Shown one piece after another: positions 45,346-55,260 of a stretch of DNA of 64,000 nucleotides. Origin of the DNA: Thermoanaerobacterium sp. RBIITD (GTDB taxonomy: Bacteria; Bacillota; Thermoanaerobacteria; Thermoanaerobacterales; Thermoanaerobacteraceae). Within the stretch, counting starts at the first letter, position 1, and every line of letters begins with the position of its first letter. The position numbers and the translations under genes were made by a program. The stretch covers positions 806,001 through 870,000 of the forward strand of contig NZ_LT906662.1 in NCBI RefSeq assembly GCF_900205865.1. Direction: 5' to 3'. The notes under the pieces are model-generated. The model saw only the letters and a list, made by a program, of their open reading frames with translations. It ran no database searches and was not told the DNA's origin.

Positions 45346-45672
45346 CTACAACAGAATCCAATAAAGTCGTTCATGAATCCCTACTGTCCATAATAAACAC
45401 ATTATTAATACATGAATACATAATCCCCATATTGTGTTTAATCCAAATACTAAAAGGCTAAAAATTATTTGTAAAAATTTAGTAATATCAGAGCCAATTG
45501 ATACTTGAATAAACCATATTAACAATATAACAGCTGCAACTGGCAAAAGTGATATAAAAGAATTGGCTATGGCAGGTATAATTCCTTCGGGCAATCTTAT
45601 GACAATATTTTTCTTAAGAAATAGGTCAGATTTCCAACAATACAAGACATAAATGGGAAAGGAGAATTCCAT
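45346..45672 (-). pseudogene. Internal fragment of a lactose/cellobiose-type PTS EIIC
   Basis: The open frame of 108 residues contains KKNIVIRLPEGIIPAIANSF, LLPVAAVILLIWFI and the conserved FGLNTIWGLCIHVLIMCLLWTVGIH of the EIIC(Lac/Cel) family. It is cut at both ends: residues before KKNIVI do not fit, and homology stops at WTVGIH, followed by eight unrelated residues. About 90 of roughly 430 residues remain, so it cannot transport. Confidence 0.8.
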
Positions 45673-45689
45673 ATTATCCTCTTTGCACT

Positions 45690-45869
45690 ATTCCTTTTGT
45701 CCTCGCATTTATATTTGTATGGATGCCACCGGTTGGGATTTTGTGCAATAATATAGCATTATTCTTCGTTTTTATGTTAGAGGCACTGCACTATTCCTCA
45801 TTATTAGGATACTTGTTGTATAGAAATTATGAAAAGAAAAGTTTTTGTAATTATGAAATTATCGAGTAG
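45690..45869 (+). pseudogene. Fragment of a GPH-family sugar:cation symporter
   Basis: The plus-strand frame reads IPFVLAFIFVWMPPVGILCNNIALFF, matching the third-to-fourth helix region of glycoside-pentoside-hexuronide symporters. After 45776 the sequence departs into a repeat also found at 59383. The C-terminal part of a like protein lies on the same strand at 58698-59321. Confidence 0.55.
45780..45852 (+). repeat. Junction repeat, copy 1
   Basis: A sequence beginning GAGGCACTGCACTATTCCT and ending AAAGTTTTTGTAATT recurs at 59383-59440 with a gap of about 15 nt and a few mismatches. Its TGCACTATTCCT core also occurs at 45684-45695. It may be an insertion-element end or recombination scar. 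Confidence 0.55.
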
Positions 45870-45940
45870 GAGCTGAATAATTATTTCATTCAGCGTCCTC
45901 TCACACCACCGTACGTACCGTTCGGTATACAGCAGTTCAT
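45862..45940 (-). mobile_element. Group II intron 3' end (domains V and VI), relic
   Basis: On the minus strand ACTGCTGTATACC pairs with GGTACGTACGGTGGT, with G-U pairs and a bulge (domain V, about 45899-45938). It is followed by GTGAGAGGACGCTGAAT...ATTCAGCTCCTACTCGAT (domain VI, about 45864-45897), the typical end of bacterial group II introns. The preceding reading NKYLEGIGYKSLSKRYLIVH may be the tail of the intron-encoded reverse transcriptase. The rest of the intron is absent. Confidence 0.65.
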
Positions 45941-46050
45941 TAAGATTTAATGTACAATTAGATATCTTTTTGATAAACTCTTGTAACCTATGCCTTCGAG
46001 GTATTTATTTGTAAGAGTCATATTGAGTATTGAATTAAAATTTACTTATT

Positions 46051-47361
46051 TCATTTATATTGCGGCAAGTAATATATGTTCTCTCTAATAATATCATCGA
46101 GTATTTTTTTAGCTACGGTTAATGATGGAACTAAAGGATGTATTGTTAAAGCTTGAAGTGCAGTATAGTAATCGCCTGTCACACCAGCTTCGATTGTTAA
46201 TTCCTCATACGCCTTAACAGACTGCATTAATCCTCTTATCTTTGTCGGCACATGACCTATATTTATTGGATGTGCACCATTTCTATCTATCACCGCATTT
46301 GTTTCTATTACTACATCATCAGGCAGATCTAAAATTGTTCCATTGTTTTTTACGTTAACTACTTGTATATCTTTTTTGTTGTTGTATATAGAACTTATAA
46401 GCGAACACGCAGCATCAGAGTAATGTGCACCGCCTCTTTTTTCAAGTTGTGGCGGCTTTATATTGAGGTTCGGATCTTTATATAATTCAAATAATTCTTT
46501 TTCAAGTTTTTTTACCTGTTCACCTCTTGTCCCTACCGTCGCTGCATCTTTCTTTTCTTCTTCCAACATTTTATCAGTTAAATAATAATACCTATGATAT
46601 GGACACGGATACATGCCAAGCGATTTAATAAACTCTGGCTCCCATGGTAAGTCAGGCACATTTTTCATCGACATTGACTTACCTCCAGCAAAACTGTCTA
46701 TTAATTTTTCTGTGATGTCTTCACCATCTAAATACACATGTGTACCCCATACAAGATGATTAAGCCCTGCAAAATCTATCGATACTCTTTCTACATCTAC
46801 ATCTAACATTTCTGCAACGCCATATACCATACCTATTGGAACATTGCAAAGTCCAATTGCTTTTACATTTGTATGTTTTAAAACCGTTTCTGTAATTATA
46901 CCTGAAGGATTTGTAAAGTTAATAAGCCATGCATCTGGAGATAGTTCTTCTATGTCTTCACATATATCAAGTATGACCGGTATTGTCCTCTGAGCCTTTG
47001 CAAATCCGCCGGGACCTGTCGTCTCCTGTCCTATTACATCATATTTTAAAGGTATTTTCTCATCTCTGATTCGTGCATCTAAAAGTCCAACCCTAAACTG
47101 TGTAGTTACAAAGTCTGCATCTTTTATTGCTTCACGCCTATCTAGAGTTAAATGAATATTTATATCCACGCCTGCTTTTTCAACCATGCGCTTTGCAAGA
47201 TTTCCTACTATCTCTAGTTTCTCTTTCCCCTCTTCTATATCCACTAAATATAAATCTTTTACGGGTAATTCATCATATCTTTTTATAAAACCCTCTATTA
47301 ATTCAGGTGTATAGCTAGAACCTCCTCCTATTGTAGATATTTTTAAACCCTTTTTAGGCAT
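46051..47361 (-). CDS. licH: GH4 6-phospho-beta-glucosidase (LicH/CelF-like)
   Basis: The 436-residue NAD+- and Mn2+-dependent GH4 enzyme has the N-terminal dinucleotide motif STIGGGSSYTPELI, DFVTTQFRVGLLDARIRDE, GLCNVPIGMVYG with the metal-binding Cys, and FAGLNHLVWG with the metal His. It hydrolyses phosphorylated beta-glucosides brought in by the PTS. Its start overlaps the EIIA stop by 8 nt, showing an EIIB-EIIA-licH operon. Confidence 0.9.
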   Translation of the reverse strand: MPKKGLKISTIGGGSSYTPELIEGFIKRYDELPVKDLYLVDIEEGKEKLEIVGNLAKRMVEKAGVDINIHLTLDRREAIKDADFVTTQFRVGLLDARIRDEKIPLKYDVIGQETTGPGGFAKAQRTIPVILDICEDIEELSPDAWLINFTNPSGIITETVLKHTNVKAIGLCNVPIGMVYGVAEMLDVDVERVSIDFAGLNHLVWGTHVYLDGEDITEKLIDSFAGGKSMSMKNVPDLPWEPEFIKSLGMYPCPYHRYYYLTDKMLEEEKKDAATVGTRGEQVKKLEKELFELYKDPNLNIKPPQLEKRGGAHYSDAACSLISSIYNNKKDIQVVNVKNNGTILDLPDDVVIETNAVIDRNGAHPINIGHVPTKIRGLMQSVKAYEELTIEAGVTGDYYTALQALTIHPLVPSLTVAKKILDDIIRENIYYLPQYK

Positions 47362-47686
47362 TTAAAGAATTCTCCTTCTTATTATTTAGTGTTTTATAAA
47401 TTTCAATCATCTCTGTAATCAATTCTTTAGCAAGAATTGCTGTCATTAGATGATCTTCTGCGTGCATCAATAAAAGTGTAACTTCTTGTTTATCGCCAGA
47501 TGCTTCTTTTTGTATCATATCTGTTTGTATATGGTGAGCTTCTAGTAGTTCTTCACTTGCATTTTTTATATAATTTTCAGCTCCAAGTATATTTCCTTCT
47601 CTTGCACATTTTAATGCCTCAAAACATAAACTCCTAGCATTACCTGCATGCGAAATTATTGTAAATACAATTTGTTCAAAATCCAT
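47354..47686 (-). CDS. PTS EIIA, lactose/cellobiose family
   Basis: The start is ATG 47686 (MDFEQIVFTIISHAGNARS) after GGAGGCG. The 110-residue helical EIIA has the phospho-acceptor His in LLMHAEDHLMTAILA and the conserved SHAGNARS start. It passes phosphate from HPr to EIIB. The cognate EIIB upstream is frameshifted, so this subunit may now be partnerless or work with the other EIIB. Confidence 0.9.
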   Translation of the reverse strand: MDFEQIVFTIISHAGNARSLCFEALKCAREGNILGAENYIKNASEELLEAHHIQTDMIQKEASGDKQEVTLLLMHAEDHLMTAILAKELITEMIEIYKTLNNKKENSLNA

Positions 47687-47700
47687 ATTTACGCCTCCAT

Positions 47701-48004
47701 TCATTTTAAAAGCTGCAAAGCAAGTTCCAATGTTTTTTTACCATCAACCAAACCATATACTTGTATTGGTATAGTTGTACATTTTTTACCTTTAGACTCT
47801 ATTATCTTTTTTGCCCATTTTTCTTTGTATTTGACTTGTGGTCCTAACAAAAATACATCATAATTATCAACATATTTTTCTAAATTTTCAATAGGTTCAC
47901 TATCTATTGTTATCAGCATATCCACTTTCTCTAGCATATTTTTTCATCTTATTTACAAGTAAACTTGTTGACATACCTGCTGCGCACATTAACAATATTT
48001 TCAT
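47701..48004 (-). pseudogene. PTS EIIB, lactose/cellobiose family, frameshifted
   Basis: From ATG 48004, behind GAGGAGATG, the frame reads MKILLMCAAGMSTSLLVNKM, the phosphocysteine loop of EIIB(Cel). It runs out of frame around 47955 and stops. The remainder (ITIDSEPIENLEKYVDNYDV ... ALQLLK) is in the adjacent frame to 47701. One extra base in the AGTGGATATGCTGATAAC region accounts for it; no homopolymer is involved. The intact protein would have about 100 residues. Confidence 0.8.
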
Positions 48005-48051
48005 TATACATCTCCTCTTTCTATTTATTAATTATTTAAGTTTACAAATAA

Positions 48052-49476
<1,425 letters not shown>

Positions 49477-49509
49477 TCAATATAAATATACAATAATCAG
49501 CTTTTCCAA

Positions 49510-51012
<1,503 letters not shown>

Positions 51013-51028
51013 TTAAAGTTATTTCTTC

Positions 51029-52330
51029 CTATTCGTATTTTGCTTCTTCTAAAGCAGCAGCTTTTTCTTTAGCAACTAATTGCCTCTCATAAATCTTAAA
51101 GAATGGATACCAAACAATCGCAGAAGGAATCAACATTAAATAATCCCAAATTGCATTTTGCCATCTTAATGTCCCCAGATAATTGCCAAACCCCATCGGA
51201 AGCAAAGAAAATATAGGTATCCATTGAGGTTGTAAGAAGCCAAATTTATACCCAAGATATGTGCAAAGCATAACAACAGGGATATTTAATACATATGGAA
51301 TGCAAAGAATAGGATTGTACATTATTGGCATACCAAATGTAACAGGTTCGTTAATATTAAACCATCCAGGAACAAGGGCAATTTTTGAAACAGCACAGAT
51401 TTGTTTCGATTTTGATTTTAATCCCATTAGCACAAGCGGTAAAGTATTGCCTGTACCACCAGCAATTGATATTGCACCAAATAATACAACAGGATAGAAT
51501 ACCAATGGTTTACCAGCTTGATGTAACGCAGCATTTGAAACTGCTGCCTGAATAAGTAAAGGAAAAACTACTGAGAATACAATCATGCTGCCATGAATTC
51601 CAAAGCACCATAACAATGCGGCAAAAATGCCGAGGATAAACATACCTGGAACTGAAATCAAAACATTTAATGGAATTCCTAATACTTTCATAAATCCAGA
51701 AGGCACATTGTAAGCTCCTCCAGTAGCTGCTGAAACAATCGTAGAAACTGTCAAGAAGAAAATAACACTAAATAATAATGGTAAAATTGATGCAAAACCG
51801 TCTTGTAGGAATTGAGGTACAACATCAGGCATTTTTATGCGAATATTCTTATCAGCACAGAATTTTTCAATATGCACAGATATAAACACAACCGCAAAAC
51901 CAATAAACATGCCTTGAGCACCAAGATAAGTCATATCAATGCCTGTAATTCCTTGTTTATTTGTAATTAAAGTTCCAGATACCAATAGAAAGCTTACCAA
52001 TGCATCAACAGCATTCATTATAGGGGATTTCATTTTTAAATTTTTAGCATAATTATATGCTAGTATTGCAACAACCCACAATGATAAAGAATTCATTGTG
52101 AATTGATACGGTAGATAGAGAATTGAATAAATTTTACTCTTTGTGCTAAAAAGGTTTAACATGCTTTCGCTGCCTACCGCAGAAAGAATTTGGAATATAG
52201 CACCAACCATGATAATACCCGTTAACGACATCATGGCACCTTGTAATGCAGTTAAAAACTTATTTCGTCCTAGCTTTTGGCCAAAGTCCTGAAGTTTAAT
52301 CATAAATTTGCTTTCTAATAAATGTTCCAT
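51029..52330 (-). CDS. celB: PTS EIIC, lactose/cellobiose family permease
   Basis: The start is ATG 52330 (MEHLLESKFM) with AGGAG 7 nt upstream. The 433-residue membrane subunit has about ten spans and the family motifs LTALQGAMMSLTGIIMVGAIFQIL, CFGIHGSMIVFSVVFPLL and PGWFNINEPVTFGMPIMYNP. It moves and phosphorylates beta-glucosides with EIIA and EIIB. Its 5' side abuts an ISLre2 element, which separates it from the EIIA-EIIB genes and the sigma-54 promoter. Confidence 0.9.
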   Translation of the reverse strand: MEHLLESKFMIKLQDFGQKLGRNKFLTALQGAMMSLTGIIMVGAIFQILSAVGSESMLNLFSTKSKIYSILYLPYQFTMNSLSLWVVAILAYNYAKNLKMKSPIMNAVDALVSFLLVSGTLITNKQGITGIDMTYLGAQGMFIGFAVVFISVHIEKFCADKNIRIKMPDVVPQFLQDGFASILPLLFSVIFFLTVSTIVSAATGGAYNVPSGFMKVLGIPLNVLISVPGMFILGIFAALLWCFGIHGSMIVFSVVFPLLIQAAVSNAALHQAGKPLVFYPVVLFGAISIAGGTGNTLPLVLMGLKSKSKQICAVSKIALVPGWFNINEPVTFGMPIMYNPILCIPYVLNIPVVMLCTYLGYKFGFLQPQWIPIFSLLPMGFGNYLGTLRWQNAIWDYLMLIPSAIVWYPFFKIYERQLVAKEKAAALEEAKYE

Positions 52331-52463
52331 TATACCACTCCTTTTCATATAATTTATTTTTGCATTTGTAAAACCCTATAATAATTTAAACACGGGTTTT
52401 ACTATATTTATAAAGGATTAACCCTTAGTGTATAATTTTAGTAGGCGGTAAAAAATAGAAAAA

Positions 52464-52488
52464 GGAAGGCATCCAAAAGATACCTTCC
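52464..52488 (-). terminator. Terminator at the left end of ISLre2, active leftward
   Basis: GGAAGG (52464-52469) and CCTTCC (52483-52488), with inner ATC/GAT, form a hairpin. On the minus strand it is followed by TTTTTC, so transcripts arriving from EIIB would end before celB. Confidence 0.65.
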
Positions 52489-52555
52489 ATTCACATGAAT
52501 CATCCGCTATAATGTTTAAATAGAAAAAACAAAAAAGCGTTATAGAGGTGATTAC

Positions 52556-54040
52556 ATGCTAGAAATAAGTTTAAACGAAAATGAAATAAATTTCAAGGAT
52601 TTAGAAGTAGAAATTTACAAATTAGTCTGCGAAGAAGCTTGTAAAATAATGGCTCAAATCCTTATGAAAATAGATGATATGCTACTAGAAAAAAGGGACA
52701 AAAAAGAATATAGGTGTAAAGGTAAAAAGCATACAAACGTAAAGACAATTATGGGCACTGTTGAATTTGATAAAAGAATTTATGGACATATAAATAGTGA
52801 AGGTAAAAAGGAATATGTTTATCTTTTAGATGAGTATTTAAAAATGGATACAATAGGGCATATATCAACAAATCTTATTGAAAAAGTTGTAGAAAATGTA
52901 ACAGAAATATCATATAGAGAAGCAGCGAAAAATATAGAATCATTAACAAATCAAAGCATAAGCCATACAACTGCATGGAATATAATACAAAAGATTGGAG
53001 AGAAAATAGCGGAATTAGAAAAACAAGATATAAAACTATTCAAAGAAAACAAATTAAGAGGAGAAAAAGAAACAAAAATGTTATTTCAAGAAATGGATGG
53101 ATTATGGTTATCTATGCAAGGCAAAGATAGACCAAAAGGCAAAAAAAGCAGAGGGAAGAAAGAAATAAAATTAGCAGTAGCATACGACGGATGGGTAAAA
53201 AGAAGCCCAGGAAGTAATGAATATATAACACATAATAAAATAGCATGTGCAGGATTTGCAAGCAGCAAAGAATTTAAAGAATTAGTAGATGCAACGATAG
53301 CAAAAGAATACAACATAGACGAAATAGAAATAAAGATAATAAATGGGGATGGAGCAAGTTGGATTAAAGAAAGCTTGGGAGAAGAAGGAGTATATTTTCA
53401 ATTAGATCCATTTCATAAAAGCCAAGCAGTAATAAGGAATGTAGAGAACAAAAAAGATGCCCGCAAATTAATGAAAATGCTAGATGAAGGAAAAGCAGAA
53501 GAAAGCCTAGAATACATAGCAAAATTAATGATAGAGCAAAAAGATGATGAAAAGCAAATGAAGAAATTAGAAAAACTATATAGCTATTTAGTAGCCAATA
53601 AAGAAGGGATAAAACCATACCAAAAGAGAGAAGAAATAAAAATACCAGAAGCCCCAGAAGGAATAGAATACAAACATTTAGGAACAATGGAAAACAATAT
53701 ATTTGACACATTAGCAAGCAGAATGAATGCAGGAAAAATGAGTTGGACAGAAAAAGGTGCAAACAATTTAGCAAAGATATTAGCCTTAAAGACAAGTGGA
53801 AAACTTTATAGTGTAGTAGAAACATACTTCAATGTTATAATATCAAAAGAAAAATTAACAGAGATAAAAGAAGAAATAAAACTATCAGCAGCGGATGTAA
53901 ACAAAAAGCAGAAAAAAGCAAAAACATATCGCATACAAAGAGGCGGTATGCCGTTTGAAGGTTGTGCAATGACAAACAGTCGAAAAGCAATAAGAGAAAT
54001 ACTCAGATACAAATGTTTAAGTGAATTAAAAGTCATATAA
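52556..54040 (+). CDS. ISLre2 family transposase (UPF0236)
   Basis: The 494-residue protein has the ISLre2 pattern: an N-terminal region with KKHTNVKTIMGTVEFDKRIY, LFQEMDGLWLSMQ with the first catalytic Asp, INGDGASWIKE, FQLDPFHKSQA and a C-terminal WTEKGANNLAKILALK with a catalytic Glu candidate. The closing GGMPFEGCAMTNSRKAIR is also found in the relic at 58029. Its AGAGGTGAT ribosome site is good and the frame is full length, so it could be active. Confidence 0.92.
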   Translation: MLEISLNENEINFKDLEVEIYKLVCEEACKIMAQILMKIDDMLLEKRDKKEYRCKGKKHTNVKTIMGTVEFDKRIYGHINSEGKKEYVYLLDEYLKMDTIGHISTNLIEKVVENVTEISYREAAKNIESLTNQSISHTTAWNIIQKIGEKIAELEKQDIKLFKENKLRGEKETKMLFQEMDGLWLSMQGKDRPKGKKSRGKKEIKLAVAYDGWVKRSPGSNEYITHNKIACAGFASSKEFKELVDATIAKEYNIDEIEIKIINGDGASWIKESLGEEGVYFQLDPFHKSQAVIRNVENKKDARKLMKMLDEGKAEESLEYIAKLMIEQKDDEKQMKKLEKLYSYLVANKEGIKPYQKREEIKIPEAPEGIEYKHLGTMENNIFDTLASRMNAGKMSWTEKGANNLAKILALKTSGKLYSVVETYFNVIISKEKLTEIKEEIKLSAADVNKKQKKAKTYRIQRGGMPFEGCAMTNSRKAIREILRYKCLSELKVI

Positions 54041-54176
54041 AAGGCGCAATATGAAGATAAGAATGGAGTAAAAACAATTGCACGAAAATTCACAATACAT
54101 TAAACATTATGCGGATAAAATTTGAAGAAAAAAATTTGCCAACAACTACTTGACACAAACCGATTAACCTCCAATT

Positions 54177-54230
54177 TTGACATTTAATATATAATGTGTT
54201 ATATTAACACATAGGAGACATAGGAGGTAT
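54177..54230 (+). promoter_or_regulatory. Orphan promoter-operator with ribosome site and no gene
   Basis: TTGACA (54177-54182) and TATATT (54200-54205) are 17 nt apart. The -10 lies in the perfect inverted repeat GTGTTA-TAT-TAACAC (54196-54210). An AGGAGGT follows, but no start codon or open frame of use comes next; transcription would run antisense into the EIIB gene. It resembles the control region of small GntR-type regulators and may be left from a deletion next to the IS. Confidence 0.45.
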
Positions 54231-54322
54231 CCTTATAAAACAAGCTTTTAATAACCATTTTACGTTTTTTATGATAATTTTATATTGTGCATGTCTTTTT
54301 CTTTTTTTGCTTCAAATTTAAT

Positions 54323-54622
54323 CTATTTTTTTGAATATAGGTCTTTAGCTAACTTCATAATATTAGGGCAGTTTCCAACAGCATAATCAAATGATGGAAT
54401 TGCAGCACATGGCAAACCTGTATTTTCTTTTATTTCTTGTAAACGATATGATACTTGAGGACCAACTAGAATTATATCATAATTTTGATATACATCTTGA
54501 TACTCTCCCAATCCTACTGCCTTAATATCAAGTTCTTCCCCAGCCTGCTTCCAATAGCTCTCCATCTTTTTCATTAAAATGCTTGTTGACATCCCGCCAG
54601 CGCATACTAATAAAATTTTCAT
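54323..54622 (-). CDS. celA: PTS EIIB, lactose/cellobiose family
   Basis: The 99-residue subunit has the phosphocysteine loop MKILLVCAGGMSTSILMKKM (Cys7), then YDIILVGPQVSYRL and a closing Pro-rich PCAAIPSFDYAVG. It accepts phosphate from EIIA and gives it to the sugar at EIIC. GGAGG precedes the ATG. It is the intact counterpart of the frameshifted EIIB at 47701 and the last gene before the ISLre2 element. Confidence 0.92.
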   Translation of the reverse strand: MKILLVCAGGMSTSILMKKMESYWKQAGEELDIKAVGLGEYQDVYQNYDIILVGPQVSYRLQEIKENTGLPCAAIPSFDYAVGNCPNIMKLAKDLYSKK

Positions 54623-54709
54623 ACTTTTCTCCTCCTTTTTACTAACTTACAAATTTTTTAATATTTGTCATCTATAAACATATTTATCATGATATTTTTG
54701 AATAGTTAA

Positions 54710-55039
54710 TTACTTTACCTTTTCATAACTATATAGTTTTTTGTAAAGGAATATAATTTCTTTAATAAGTTCGTACGCAAGCATACTTGTCATAAAATGG
54801 TCTTGCGCATGCACAAGCAATACATTAATTTCTTGTTTCTCGCCGTTAGCCTCCTTAAATAGCAACTCAGTTTGAGCTTTGTGAGCTACATGTGCTACTT
54901 CTTCTGATTTAGATAATAATTCTTCCGCTTTCTCAAAATTTCCTGCTTTAGCTTCATTTAATGCTTGAAATGCAAAAGAACGTGCATCTCCTGAGTTTGC
55001 AATGATTGTCATCGATACCAAGCTGATTTCGTCATCCAT
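54710..55039 (-). CDS. celC: PTS EIIA, lactose/cellobiose family
   Basis: The 109-residue EIIA has SGDARSFAFQALNEAKAGNF near the start and the active His in LLVHAQDHFMTSMLA. It is the first gene behind the sigma-54 promoter at 55132-55149 and is followed after 87 nt by EIIB. A GAGGGA site precedes the ATG. Confidence 0.92.
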   Translation of the reverse strand: MDDEISLVSMTIIANSGDARSFAFQALNEAKAGNFEKAEELLSKSEEVAHVAHKAQTELLFKEANGEKQEINVLLVHAQDHFMTSMLAYELIKEIIFLYKKLYSYEKVK

Positions 55040-55131
55040 ATATTATCCCTCGCTTTCTTAGAAAAGTAATGTTTCTTAAGTCAAAATCACTATCAAAAAT
55101 ATTTCAATAATGATTTCTTTGCTTTTTATTC

Positions 55132-55149
55132 ATGCAAAAATCATGCCAA
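55132..55149 (-). promoter_or_regulatory. Sigma-54 (-24/-12) promoter of the PTS operon
   Basis: On the minus strand TTGGCA (55149-55144) and TTGCAT (55137-55132) have the GG and GC dinucleotides exactly 12 nt apart, as required for RpoN. It lies 93 nt before the EIIA start and next to a gene for a GAFTGA-type activator. Confidence 0.8.
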
Positions 55150-55203
55150 ATTAAAATTAGGTATGTTATTGCAATATCAGTAAGCCTTTTCACTTATTAA
55201 TGT

Positions 55204-55260
55204 TTATGTGTATTAATCTGTATCGCTTGTAACCGTAATCAATACACTTATGTGTATTAA
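55204..55260 (-). promoter_or_regulatory. Candidate activator-binding sites (UAS) for the LevR-type regulator
   Basis: The 13-mer TTATGTGTATTAA occurs exactly at 55204-55216 and 55248-55260, 44 bp apart, with an inverted AATACAC at 55241-55247. These sit 55-110 bp upstream of the sigma-54 promoter, the usual place for enhancer sites. A reverse copy, TTAATACACAT, lies at 57996-58006 before the regulator gene, pointing to autoregulation. Confidence 0.6.

Larger units (their letters stand above)
52424..54161 (+). mobile_element. Complete ISLre2-family insertion sequence
   Basis: The ends carry imperfect inverted repeats around GTGT at the left (52428) and GACAC at the right (54152-54156). The 8-bp direct repeat GATTAACC flanks it (52416-52423 and 54162-54169), consistent with a target duplication. 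The right end, from TTTGCCAACAACTACTTGACAC, is shared with the relic at 58029. It carries one transposase gene and a terminator at its left end. Confidence 0.8.

Noticed and set aside
53086-54093. Several open frames antisense to the ISLre2 transposase gene (up to 153 codons).
   Set aside because: They are mirrors of a codon-biased, A-rich coding strand; hydrophobic Leu/Phe-rich products, no ribosome sites.
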